From positions 150,127-214,126 of the forward strand of contig ML977031.1 in the NCBI GenBank assembly GCA_010015675.1: a stretch of DNA of 64,000 nt, read 5' to 3'. Below the pieces are notes generated by a model that saw only the letters and a list, made by a program, of their open reading frames with translations, did not search any database and was not told where the DNA came from. Source of the stretch: Byssothecium circinans. Its lineage: Eukaryota > Ascomycota > Dothideomycetes > Pleosporales > Massarinaceae. The position numbers were made by a program, and so were the translations under genes. Shown here piece by piece: positions 43,238 to 54,508 of this stretch; positions within the stretch are counted from its first letter, which is position 1, and each line of letters starts with the position of its first letter.

Positions 43238-44413
43238 ATGTCTTGGTGGAATCCCTATAACCCTCACGGTACCGCAACGTACGCTTTCTTCAGCCCTGTT
43301 GTTGGGCGAGACAATGGCGGGCCATTTCAACTATTCTTCCAAGACGTAATAAACCTAATCGGGAACGCCCCTCTCGGCCTATATCTCTTGTGGCCTCCAT
43401 GTACTGGGCGCCAAGTCGACGAGCTGTACCCCTTCGGCTGGGGTTTCGTTGCGAATATCTGGTTTACTTTCTGGAGCTTGATTCTATTCCCGATCCAGTT
43501 TACCGCCTTCCTGGCCTTTATCGTCGTTGTGGGTGTTGTCGGCCTAATTACTTGGATTCACTCGGTTCTGTTCTGGAAAATCCTCCATGGACCAATGATC
43601 CAAGTATATCCGCCAAACCTTCCCACGATCCCTCCAGGTTTACCGGTTTCTCCGATCGATGGGCAACGGTGGATCTATATCAACGGAATAGCAACAGGGA
43701 AAGCTCTTCTTCGCCAGAACATCGAGCTACTTTCTGAGATGTTCAATCGACCCATACTCGGCATCAATAACCGCACTTATGGATTGTTTGGTGATCTTAT
43801 AGAATGCGTCCTTCAGCGATCTTTCGGCTTCCGGACTGCAGAGACTCGAATTGCCCTGCCAATCCTACAACAGTACCTTCAGAACCCAACCATCGACCGA
43901 GTAATATTCATTGCGCACAGCCAGGGCGGCCTTATTGCCTCGCACATACTGGACGACTTATATACCCATCTGTCGAAAGACCACCTGCGGAAGCTGGAAG
44001 TATACACTTTTGGCAGTGCAGCATTACACGTCAATAATCCTCCAAATGTCCCATCACCGAACCGTCGCACAGTCCCGCACATCGAGCACTATTGCAATGA
44101 ATTCGACATGGTTACTTCGTGGGGTGCGTTGTCCTCAAGCCGAGCACCGGAGACAACCTTTCTGGGCGATCTGTTTGTTGCCGAGGGAGCCACGGGGCAT
44201 TTGCTGAACCAGTTTTATCTATACCAATGGTTTGGGGACATTCCGGTTTCAGCCATTCTTCAGCCTAATACATTTATGAGTCGGTCGGCGGTACAAGAAC
44301 CCGGAATTGAAGGCAAGTTTCGCCTGCCTAAGACTACAGTCCCAGGAGAACATAGAATGTGGGAGAGGAGTAGGTTGCGTCGCTACTTAGGTGGAAACAC
44401 TCCAATTCCCTGA
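43238..44413 (+). CDS. Membrane-anchored lipase-like alpha/beta hydrolase
   Basis: A single exon, 391 aa. A long hydrophobic stretch at about residues 75-115 (WFTFWSLILFPIQF then AFLAFIVVVGVVGLI) suggests one or two membrane segments. A hydrolase domain follows: WIYINGIATGKALL, then the nucleophile elbow FIAHSQGGLIASHIL with the catalytic Ser. Later EVYTFGSAALHVNN and HIEHYCNEFDMVTSWG could supply Asp and His. The family resembles fungal DUF676/lipase-like proteins. The substrate is unknown. It starts 1.5 kb beyond the cluster and its promoter lacks the cluster palindrome, so membership is doubtful. Confidence 0.75.
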   Translation: MSWWNPYNPHGTATYAFFSPVVGRDNGGPFQLFFQDVINLIGNAPLGLYLLWPPCTGRQVDELYPFGWGFVANIWFTFWSLILFPIQFTAFLAFIVVVGVVGLITWIHSVLFWKILHGPMIQVYPPNLPTIPPGLPVSPIDGQRWIYINGIATGKALLRQNIELLSEMFNRPILGINNRTYGLFGDLIECVLQRSFGFRTAETRIALPILQQYLQNPTIDRVIFIAHSQGGLIASHILDDLYTHLSKDHLRKLEVYTFGSAALHVNNPPNVPSPNRRTVPHIEHYCNEFDMVTSWGALSSSRAPETTFLGDLFVAEGATGHLLNQFYLYQWFGDIPVSAILQPNTFMSRSAVQEPGIEGKFRLPKTTVPGEHRMWERSRLRRYLGGNTPIP

Positions 44414-45270
44414 ACGGCCAGTCTGAATGCTACTGTATTGTATCCGATGTTGATTTAGATTTGATAGCTTTTAAATAGTTTTGAGAGATTGAGAACCTCC
44501 GCATCTCCCATTTCCTTTAACCATTCCCCTTCACACTCAAATGATTGTACACACGCCGTTCCAAATTTTGCATAGGATATGAACATGAACATAAGTTGAC
44601 GCGTGGACCTAGCGTGTCACTCGCATATTTCATTGGACCCCGGGAAGCTGTAAGATTACTAGCTCCCCCCCTAAGTAGTTTAACTTAGTAGTTAGATCTA
44701 TTAGATATATTATAGAGCTTCTGCTAAAGCTCTATAATTACTTCCTCAGTTAATAGAGGAAGAGGCTATAGGTTTTTAAAGCAGCTATCCTTAAAATAAG
44801 GGATGTGTGACGACGCAGACTGACACTAGCTTCAGTACGGCTCAGAGTTGGATCTAAATAATCACAGAGGCACAGAAGGTCCGAACGGTAAACTAGGAAG
44901 AAGGTCAATCTATAGGTCTTGTACGAAAGGACAATTAAAACTATAGAGCTATCTAGGAACTACAGAGGACTTATATACTATCTAGAGTTGGGGGCGATCC
45001 GGTGCTAGGTAGATAAGGCTAAGGGGCTTAGGGGCATTAAAACTTAATCTAGGAAGATGTTGGGCTGATAGTTTTAGCGATGCGCCATCGGCTAGGTACG
45101 GAGCGGCTTCGGATGTGAATCGGGGAAGAACATGTGGCGAGAATCGTCACAGGATAGGGATAGCTAAGGATTCTTATCTATATTAAAAGGGAAGCCATAA
45201 GTATGCAAGGGTGTAGATAAAGAAGGAAGAGGGAAGATAGGTAAGAGGCCTAGAGAATTTAACTAGTGTA

Positions 45271-45347
45271 AAGCTAGATATTAGTAATAACTGCTATAAA
45301 CTTAGCCCTTATGGCCCTTAATCTAACTTGCGATGGCCGCAACTCCA
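45271..45347 (+). repeat. Dispersed repeat B, AT-shifted copy
   Basis: It pairs with 18635-18713. Changes such as CCGCTACAAAC to CTGCTATAAAC and TGGCCCTCA to TAGCCCTTA are C-to-T or G-to-A. Confidence 0.75.
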
Positions 45348-45498
45348 GGTAAGAGTCCTTCGCATGAGGTAGAAATCGACAAGATCGTTTTCCTGCTAAG
45401 CATAGCTCAGAAATAACTTCTCTCCGAAAGGATCATAAACAAATAGAACACGAATTCATGTGGCAAGCGAATTAAGATATTAATATATTATGTAAAGC

Positions 45499-45733
45499 GA
45501 ATGTCAGTCTTTGGCGCTAAGGCAACAAACCAAACAAAGAATCCGAGCTCTGAAACGAATGAAAGTAGTTGGTGTCCAAGCAACTAACCAAAACAGTAAG
45601 TCCAAGATCTAGAAAGAATGACAATAGTTGGCGCCAAAGCAATTAATCAAACAAAAAGAACCGCACTTTAAAATGAGTGACAATAGTTGGCGCAAGAGCA
45701 AATAGCCAAGAAAAACCATAGATCCAACCTTCG
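45499..45733 (+). repeat. Four-copy imperfect tandem repeat, 58-59 bp unit
   Basis: Units start at 45499, 45557, 45616 and 45675. Each begins GARTGNCARTNNTTGGCG (second copy GAATGAAAGTAGTTGGTG), followed by AGCAANNAACCAAAC-like sequence. Confidence 0.8.
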
Positions 45734-45765
45734 ACATCGTGCCGCAAACTCCCTCAAGAGGCAGC

Positions 45766-46770
45766 CTATTTAGGAAAGAAGCCCTCAATTTCCTTGGGAC
45801 ATTTTCCCGGTAAGATAGCCAACAACTTCAGTCCCGTTCCAATCTCCTTTGTGAGCGACTGAAAGTTCGTCAAGAATAATTGAAGCCGCTCCGTCTGACA
45901 CTCGTCCAGCCGCCCAAACCCATCAAGAATGCAAAGCACTTCAATCCCTTCATAGCGAATATTCTTCACCAGCTGGACAAAGGTAGACCACGCAGTCATA
46001 AATTTATCCTGATCGTCCGTTTCGCTCAACACAATCTCGCGTTTCGGATGCTTCAGTCGCAGAGCATGATTCGCCAATTGCATGTTGAAAGACCTAATCA
46101 TACCCTCAATTCCTGGGAAAGGATCTTGTGGACGACTGCGCAAACCACTGAAGAAGTGCACGGGAATCATAGAAGGGCCATTATCCAGGATCTCCATGAC
46201 CGTATCAAGGCAGTAGAAGGAGAAATAGGAAAAGAGCTTTTTGTCCGCGGCCTGAGTGGAGTAACTTCCTTCGATCATAAACGAGCCTGAGTTTTCATCG
46301 TTGAGGAATCCGTATACTTTTTGGAGTTGGGGATCGGACAAGGGGCAGTCGTTTATGTTATAGTTGTTTTCGACCTGGGTACTGCGGCAAAGGATGTGGA
46401 TGAGGTCGACATCGGCATGCTGTAATTCCTTCTGCCTCACCAGTTCTTGAACCAATGACATCAGGTACCGGTCGGGTGAGTGTTCCTCTGCTGGCTTCAC
46501 GGATATTACCAAGTCCTCGTTACACATTGACGCGGCTATGGTACGGTTAAGAACCAGGTCGATTGTGCTGTGGCAGGTTTCGAATAGCGGTTTGATTTTA
46601 TTGAAAACTTGTTCAATGGGCGGAAGAGATTGATATTGGGATAAACCCGCTTCTGGTGGGTCCTTCCGGACTTCCACTCTTCGTGATAGGATCTTGCGTA
46701 AGACATCCTCCGCATGGTCAAGGAGCTGCTGGGAATGCTCTTCTTCTTCTTTGCTCTTCGTGAGTGGCAT
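45766..46770 (-). CDS. STAND/NACHT-like remnant protein lacking a clear P-loop
   Basis: A single exon, 334 aa. An acidic, helical N-terminus (EEEEHSQQLLDHAEDVLRKIL) leads to a region aligned by position with fungal NACHT NTPases. The Walker A stretch reads GSFMIEGSYSTQAADKKLFSYF and lacks GxxGxGKS/T. It continues VHFFSGLR, as in NACHT proteins just after the P-loop. The Walker-B-like VLCILDGFGRLDE keeps the hydrophobic strand and the acidic end. The frame stops soon after, with no sensor or repeat domains. A decayed or regulatory paralogue of a larger NLR is likely. Family placement is inference from motif order. Confidence 0.6.
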   Translation of the reverse strand: MPLTKSKEEEEHSQQLLDHAEDVLRKILSRRVEVRKDPPEAGLSQYQSLPPIEQVFNKIKPLFETCHSTIDLVLNRTIAASMCNEDLVISVKPAEEHSPDRYLMSLVQELVRQKELQHADVDLIHILCRSTQVENNYNINDCPLSDPQLQKVYGFLNDENSGSFMIEGSYSTQAADKKLFSYFSFYCLDTVMEILDNGPSMIPVHFFSGLRSRPQDPFPGIEGMIRSFNMQLANHALRLKHPKREIVLSETDDQDKFMTAWSTFVQLVKNIRYEGIEVLCILDGFGRLDECQTERLQLFLTNFQSLTKEIGTGLKLLAILPGKCPKEIEGFFPK

Positions 46771-47797
46771 TGCGTGAACAAAGATAATATGACAATATAT
46801 ATAGATTGCTGTATAAGGAGGAGTAAAAGTGAAGTTTTGTAGTAAGTAGTGGTCAGTAGTTCAACGGTACAAAGCGCGAATTTATACTTCGATAAATTGA
46901 GTTATGCACGTTGCGAGTCACAGCATTGTCTAAGTGTTTGTACTGATGACTAGATGAGGATTATGACATACCATGGTAATGGCTGCGGATTTTGTTGTTG
47001 GCTATATCAGGTAGAAGAGCTCTTGTTGGCTTGCGGAGAGTCCTCATGACCCCGAGTCTCACGTTTTAGGAGTTTGAGTCGCAACGCATGATTCGCCAAT
47101 TGTACATTGTTGGACAGTAGAGACCCGAGAGCATGCGATGAGAAAGTGATGAATTGTGTGTGGAGCGGTGTAGCTCAGGAGAGGCAACTATATAGGCAGG
47201 AGCCGACGCTAGGCCGGAACGGTACTGAACCGTCCTGAACAGTCAAGTACTGTTCAGTCTAACATACATTGAGAGACTGAACCGAGTTATTTGATCCTTT
47301 GAACCTGTGTGACTCCAAACATACGCATGCTTCGCACGTCGTCATCGTGTGATCACGTAGTCGTCGGCATGAGTAACATTTGCTGTGACTCGAGTCGTAG
47401 GACTCCGCAACTTCACGGAAATATAAATTCACGCCTCAACGCGTTCAACGACTTACCACTACATACACCAGCAGTTCTGCGTCAATTATCTTTACACCAT
47501 CTCCACAGGAGCTTTTTCAGTTCACAAACTTGGCGATGGAGGACTCCGAGGGGTAGATTCAGTGGTGCGGATGGCGATGAAAGGGTGACGAGTCAAATGT
47601 AACTCAAAGCTGGATTCGTGACACAAGACCGACGATGGACTTAGCCCGCCGGGAAGTTGTTCTGCACAATAAAATGTATTTGTAAAACGAATCCAAGGGG
47701 ATAACAGCACCCGATACTTTGCCCAAAGCGTAGACCTTCACGATCCCGTTGAGTTCTGCGATGACCTTAGTTGTATGAAATTAGAAACCGTCTGCAT
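46771..47797. other. Intergenic region with a small duplication
   Basis: Positions 47057-47102 repeat 46035-46081 of the adjacent STAND remnant (ending GCATGATTCGCCAATTG). That suggests a former tandem copy. No ORF is supported. Confidence 0.6.
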
Positions 47798-49012
47798 CTA
47801 CAGTTTCGCCCTCGCCCAGTTTTTCACCACTTCAGCGCTCCCCGTTCCGCTGTCTCCTTTGTACCCCAGTAATAGCTCTATGATCATCTCAATGTGTGCT
47901 GCATTGGGTGTGACTATAGTGTTGACTCTTCCGCCCTTCCCACCAAAGCCCTTGGTAAACCTCTTCGCAAACTCTTCAACCCCGTCGAGCAAGATCTCGC
48001 TTCCTCCGGCCCAGATCAACACTTCGTCGATAACGTGCGCAGTATCTTCCCACCATGACGCCGGCGCGAGAACGGGCTCGTTGTAATAGTCTCCTGCGAA
48101 AGGGGAGTCACTGCCTAGAAACGCAGAGGACCAACGCAACAGTGTGCGCCTATCGAAGAAATCCTTTTCGGCATTTGACTCGAAAGCGGGAGTATGAGTG
48201 TTGAAGGAGCACCAGGGGCTTATCAACAAGGCCGCGTGTAATTTCGTCGGCAAGTGGAGTGTCGCGATCTCAGGATGTGGATGTGCGAGATGCGACAGTA
48301 CGCCCATGGTCAGATTTCCGCCTGCCGAATCACCGCCGAGTGTGATGTCTCTTGGTGCACGGCCGGTAGTTTGGATTAGGTAGCGGAGGCATTCTACTGC
48401 CTGTCGCAACTGTGTGGGGTATGTGGACTCGGGGGCCAGGTCGTAGGCGAGGAAGAGGACGGCGACGGAGGACCCTTGAGCAGCGAGCGTGTCTTTTATC
48501 GAGGAGAGGTATGCGAAGTGGCCGGGTGAGACTGGCAAGACGTATCCGCCTCCTGGATTCTCATGTCAGGAACGTAGTTTACAACTCTCAGGACAAGAAC
48601 ATACCATGGAACCACAGGATAACCTTCTTTGCATCCTTATCTCCGAGCCAATGTGCCTGTACTCCACTCGATAACGTCACGCTCTGTGGTTCAAACCCAT
48701 TGTCTTGCGCGTATTTGAGGTATACGGGCGTGGATGTGCCGTTCCAATAACGTTCTTGGGCGGTGTCGAGATTTCCGAGCTGGACGCGCATCATGCTGAA
48801 CATGACGTCTTTAAAGTAATTTTGGGCGCCCTTTTGGCCTTTGAAGGGGGAAGTCCATAGTCGGGCAGAGGCCGTAAGCACTACAAATTGTTACATTGGA
48901 GCTCAGATGGAGGGTATGCGTCGAGCAGCTTGGAGAGGAAAGGAAAGCAGGACATACTCGCTTTAGCGGTCGCCGAGGCGATGCCTACCTTGCTCACATT
49001 CTGATCAGCCAT
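47798..49012 (-). CDS. Alpha/beta hydrolase, hormone-sensitive-lipase type
   Basis: Three exons: 49012-48958, 48880-48605 and 48552-47798, giving 361 aa. The oxyanion-hole motif HGGGY is rebuilt exactly by the second splice (ILWFHGGGYVLP). The nucleophile elbow is GDSAGGN. Asp and His candidates lie near GGSEILLDGVEEFAK and TPNAAHIEM. There is no signal peptide. It hydrolyses small esters or lactones. It is divergent from a bZIP gene, 255 bp away. Confidence 0.9.
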
Positions 49013-49236
49013 GCTCGGGAGCTTGGAGGCGAGGAAGGGGAACAATGAATGAATAGCGCCTCCAGCTGACGTTGAGGAACATATCCGAGGTCTCCAGCAG
49101 CGCGGAACTGTGCCGCCCCCGCACCATCACGTGATGCGCATCAACAACATGACTCGCCAAAATCATCAATCCTGCGACTCACGACTCTTGCCCCCGACAC
49201 CGTCCCCCCAGAACGTTGACACGGGCGGTCAGATTA

Positions 49237-49256
49237 GCCCAGCCCAGCCCAGCCCA
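49237..49256 (+). repeat. 5-bp tandem repeat (AGCCC)4
   Basis: It lies just 11 bp before the bZIP ATG, in its 5' leader. Confidence 0.85.
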
Positions 49257-49267
49257 ATTCGCCTCAG

Positions 49268-50975
49268 ATGTCCGGGGCCACCTCTGACACCCACAGCCCG
49301 GCGGCAGACGCCTCGGACGCGAGCGGCCAACAGCAGCAACCTCCCGCGAAGAAACGCCGAACTACTGCGGGAGGAGCGGCATCGTCGCGCGGCGTTGCTA
49401 ACCTCACGCCCGAACAGCTCGCCCGCAAACGCGCCAATGACCGTGAAGCCCAGCGTGCCATCAGGGAACGCACCAGGAATCAGCTTGACACGCTGCATGC
49501 GCGCATAAGGGAGCTCGAGGGTCAGCAGCCGTATCAAGATCTCAGGGCTGTGGCGAGGGAGAAGGATGCCGTCGTTGCGGAGAATGTGGATATCAAAAAG
49601 AGGTTGGAGCAAGTATTGGCAATTATACAGCCCATTGTGAGGGCGGGATGTGGTCTAAATGGTACTCATACACGTCAAGAGAAGACGGAAAAGGCTGGCT
49701 AACGTGGGCATAGAATTGGCTGCCGCTGCTGAACGCTCCCCTCTTCCTCTCTCGTCCCATCACCCAACCGATCCTCGAACCTTCAACTCCACGCTGAGAG
49801 AGATGGCTACTGCGACATCCAATGGCATAACCTCGCCCCACGGTCCAGATACTACGCTACCATGGGGCTTTCCCGGCGATGCGCCCACCAGCCATGTCCG
49901 TCAATGGTCGGCCGATAGCTCTCACGATCGCGTGCCCCCTATATCGACCGAGACGTCGTTCGACGATAGAATGGGCGTGGACTTTCTCTGTGAGACCAGC
50001 ACACCGCATCGTCCAGTAGACCCTGCCCTCGTCGCGCAATCCCATCCTCCGACCGTCAACGGCACAGCCCACCATGCGCCTCTCCTGAATCCTTTTGCTA
50101 CCCTTCCCCGCAACATCGCTCCTACATGCCCTCTCGATGCTCTCTGCCTGGACTTCTTCTCGGAGATGCGCACACGCGCCGCAGCAGGCGTGCCATCGAC
50201 AGAGATAGCCGGGCCCGCATATCCCAGTTTCACCACCCTAGTTCATCCCAACCGCAAGTGCAACCACCATCCGTTATCGAAGCTGAACACCGACATTATC
50301 CGCACCTTTCCCGACATCTGTGGCCTCCCCGAGCAAGTCGCCATCATCTACATTATGTTTCTCGTCATGCGATGGCTAGTGGATCCTACGCGTGAGAATT
50401 ACGAGAGGTTGCCCGACTGGGTCCAGCCACGGCCGTCGCAATTGTTCATTCCGCATCCCTTTTGGATGGACTACATCCCGTGGTGAGTTGTCGTTTTTTG
50501 TTCCTTGTGCCCCGCTCAGTGTCACATCACCGGCATCGGAATCTGCATGCAAAAGGGGCAATGACTAATCAACGTTTGGAATAGGCCCCGCATGCGTGAC
50601 ACCTTCATCGCAACCCGCAAGACCCCCGATTTCAACACCTTCTTCATCCCATACACCATGACCATATCTCTCAATTGGCCTCACTCCCAACACGACGTCC
50701 TCATACCAGCTTCCAGAGTAGGCCCCCATTCCACCACTTCCATTCCTGGCTCGAGCCCGTTTTCCAACACAACCGGCGGCTCACCCGCTACAAATCATTC
50801 AAGCAAGGAAAATGAAGAGTGGATCATGAACCCCGCCTTCGAAGCCCATCTCCGTGATCTCAAGAACTGGAGTCTCGGGCCGGCGTTCGCAACCACGTTC
50901 CCCGAAAGCGTAGCCGGCGTATGGATCAAAGAAGACGCACAGAAAGGAGTACAACAGCCACCGTCTAGCCAGTAG
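49268..50975 (+). CDS. bZIP transcription factor with DUF3425
   Basis: Three exons: 49268-49661, 49714-50482 and 50585-50975, giving 517 aa. The basic region (ARKRANDREAQRAIRERTR) follows LTPEQL. A leucine-zipper heptad series follows (LDTLHARIRELEGQQ ... VDIKKRLEQVL). A Ser/Pro-rich linker leads to the DUF3425 domain, with PLDALCLDFF and WLVDPTRENYERLPDWVQPRPSQLFIPHPFWMDYIPWP, the last spanning the second intron. This architecture is common in Pezizomycotina stress and metabolism regulators. Nuclear. It lies outside the 19-42 kb cluster. Confidence 0.93.
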
Positions 50976-51511
50976 AGCGGCTTGTATATGAAATGCTGCT
51001 GCCGGCTTCAGGGTAGTCACGAATTTCGGTTCCTGTTGGCCATATATGGCTCAATTATTCGCCAGTATTTTTATTGTTGTCCCTTTTCGGGGAGCGCGCC
51101 GAGGATGATTCATGACAGACAGAGTAGTATGTATTACACTAGTATATCGGTATTTCCATGTGTTGGGGAGAGTATTGTCGCCTGGAGTTTAATGAGATGA
51201 TGGGGAAGGGGGGCAGGCGCGTTATGTGCATGTATGATTAGACCGTAAGTGTCAGTATTGAATTAAGAAAAGTGAGGCTCGCATTCTGTTCATCGCTATT
51301 TCTCTACGCTACTGCTAGAACTCGTCTCCTGCTTCCAGACCTGCCTCACGACCCTTCATACTTGTCCTTGCTGAGAGGACTCAATGAGCGTGGAATTGGT
51401 GGAAGCGTAAGACAGTGTCGGAGATTAGACAAGTTTCGCAGAGTTTGGCGAGCGGATCCTTGGATGCTGTAGTGGGGGTTGGAGTGGGATGCGCAGGAGT
51501 GAGAATCCCAC
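50976..51511. other. Intergenic region
   Basis: Convergent 3' flanks of the bZIP and NACHT genes. No feature was recognised. Confidence 0.5.
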
Positions 51512-54500
51512 TCATGGATATCCAATGGACAGAACATACCACAATAAGTACGCCACTAAGATGCCTATAGAGATAAACACGGGGCGAGTCAGTAGAGACA
51601 TAAAAACTTCCTGGAGGCCAGGGGATATACTAGATACTGCTTACCAAGGGCAAATGTCAATATCGGATTGCTGATTACGCTTCTAAACGACATCCAGCGT
51701 AAAGGGCCCGTTGGACCACTGCCTTCCGCGCCAAGATGACTGGTGTTGTCATCTTTCGTAGTCACATCCATGGAGCTGTCATTCGCACTTGATTCCGGCG
51801 GCCCTGTTGCCGCCGTCTTGGTGCCTGTGGTCGGTGCACTGCCCGTGTCGGACACTGTAGGTACTCTTTTCTGCTCGGTTTCTTTGCGTTCTCCAAGGAG
51901 AGCCAATAGAGTCTGTAGATTTGGAGGGTTGAGCCACTCAAAAGTGTCCCGTAAAGTGGCGGATCCCCTGTGTACCACAAACTCCCAAGGTTTCCTTCCT
52001 ACCCGAGGCGAATAGGAAAACGAAAAGCATGGCTGGATATTGGTAGGTCGGCGAGGTGCGGAAGAGCTCACATCTATATAATAATCCCATTTGTCTGCTC
52101 GACTTGTGAGAGAAAGATCGGGGTCCGCCCCGAATTCAAGAAAGACTTCGGCCATTTCAGCCATAGGAGTGGAAAGAGTGGTCAAGCCGACGCTAGAGGA
52201 GATAAAGTGTCCCCATAGACTCAACTCGTGGTCACGCGATATTGCTTGGTTTGGGCAACATCCGTTTCCAAGTATCCTTCGCAATATTTCCGGATAATTC
52301 GTGGTTTCCGCTGCGGAAAGACGTATGCCACCACGTTGTGGACCTTGAAGCATCAGGTTCAGCATCCATATGAGCGTCACAGAGAGACTGCCATCCTTGG
52401 TTGCAGTGTCCCTTCCGGTGAGCTGTATCTCGTACCGAAAGTACGGTACAATACCGAGAGCAGCCGCAAAGTGGCAAACAGAGAAAGAAAAGTCTCCAAG
52501 ATAAGGTACGGCTATTTCGGGCGACAGGACATTGACTCGCAACTCGGGACAGTATTCGGAACCTGAGCCATTAGGGCGTCGTAAAACGTCGAGATTATCC
52601 AATGCTCTAAGGTCCTGTTCCCTGACCGGATCATGTTGTGGAATGCCTCGGAGAATATCCATCAGCTCTGGCACCCAGTGGCTGGATTCCATCGGACACT
52701 CCCATCTTCCGCTAGGCTCTTCTTTGAGGACCATTGTTGAAGCGACCTCCGCGGCGAATGTTTGACAAATCACCCCAAAAGTGTCGAATCCTTGTAAACG
52801 AGCATTCCGCTCCTTCTGGACATCATCTCTTAATAGGAACTCGTAGACGTCTCGATGGGCCAGTGAGATGGTCTTCTTAAAGAGAGTACTGTTATATGGT
52901 ATGATTCCATGTGGGTTGATAATGGTTTCGAGAGAGTCCTCGGCATCAGTGTGGACCTCAAGAAGGCCTTTGCAACGTCTATACAACTGCTTGCGGGCTC
53001 TCTTTTCCCGTCGCTGGACATGCTCATTGTTCATCCCCACCAACCCGGCGCTTTTGAGACGGTCGATGTCCGCCGCAAACTCGGGGTTGGCATTGAAGTC
53101 GTCGAGGAGCGAATACCGGAAAAGAGACATCCTCATTCCATATTTATTCTCCAAACACTTCAAGACGACGGCGAAGGTCTGTGCCGACCGATCTCTGTCG
53201 CTTTCATGAATGGAGTCGAGAAGTTGCCGAAAGAGATCTTGAACTAGCGGTTGAGTCCCCTCAACTCTGCGTTCAAGTTCGGAGAAATCGTCTCCGTCGT
53301 CGCATGCCTCGTCGAGTAGGTTCACTACTAAGGATACCCACATAAAGACACCATCAGCCCTGTCCGCGACCTTCGAGATCAACCTATGTGGGCCATCCGC
53401 GGGCTTTTCGAGGGCCATGAAGGTCTCGTTACGCTCTAGTTTGTCGTGAATAAAGTTGTAAATGTCATCATAGGTGAGGTCCTGCAACCTGAAGCCCCTA
53501 GGTCCATTGAAGTGATCGAGGAAAACATGATGCTCCCTACTCGAAACACACAGTTTCAGGTCTCGAGCGGCTGCCTTAGTCCAGCTTGAGAGTAACTGGA
53601 TTAGGTCTTTGTATCTTTCCTCTGGCGTTTCCTGATATTCGTCTAGCCCATCGATAAAGAAGCAAAAGCAGCGCTTCTGGCCCGAATTTCGGATTTGAAT
53701 CAACCTGTCGAATGCTGCGCGTATTTCATGATTGTCAAAACGGAACGCCACTGGTGCTTGCCATGGGAGTGACTGAATATGCGACCAATGCTGGGGAAAC
53801 ACAGCTGAGGTAAGCTCCGGGCATTGCTGAAGAGTGTCGTAAATCAGTGTCCGCAGCATAGCCGGAATAGAGTTCTCCATATCAGATCCGGGTTTCCAGA
53901 AAAAGAATTTGCTGAAGACCAGCTTTCTGCCAGCAGCCCAGCGTGCCAAGAGGTCTGTGGTCCGCGGGTTTCGGAAAAGGAACTTCATCAGTGTTGACTT
54001 TCCCGCTCCTGGTTTTCCAGAGATGTGGAAAACCTCGTCTCCTGCCTCGAGCCACTCCCTGAACAGCATCCGGCCTTCCAATGCTGTCTGCTGTTTCTGA
54101 GGCACGTGCTCTTCGAACATCCATTGAAACGTTTCAGAGTATGCACTGGGAACGTTTGCGTATCTCGTGTGCATTTCTCCGAAAGCCAGACTGTTTAGGA
54201 TGCGATGGCTTGTGATGGATTCCAATGCTTTACTAGAAAGTCGCATGAGACTAGCCATTGTCTCCTCGGCTTCCTGGCCTAGGCTTGAGACATGGACGCC
54301 ATGCTGCAGTATTGCGACATGTTTGTTGAGAGAGTTCAGGTCCTCTGCGCTCGCCCGGCCTGTCTTGGCAAGGTCTTGCAGCCGCTTGATTGTCTCTGAC
54401 CTGCACCAAAGGTAAATGTTAGAAATAGCCTGTCGTACTCAGATGCGGCTTCAACGAACCCCATAACCGAAGTCAACTGTAGATGAAGGAGGTTCCGGCA

Positions 54501-54508
54501 GTCGTCAG
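54501..54508. other. 8-bp target-site duplication, left copy (GTCGTCAG)
   Basis: Identical to 57705-57712. Eight bases is the hAT hallmark. Confidence 0.93.

Larger units (their letters stand above)
44414..45765. other. TA-rich repeat relic region
   Basis: From about 44650 to 45350 the sequence is rich in TpA (TATAGAGCT, TTAGTAGTTAGATCTATTAG) with no ORF, as expected for a RIP-mutated element. Repeat B copy 2 lies at 45271-45347 and a 59-bp tandem repeat at 45499-45733. Confidence 0.6.
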
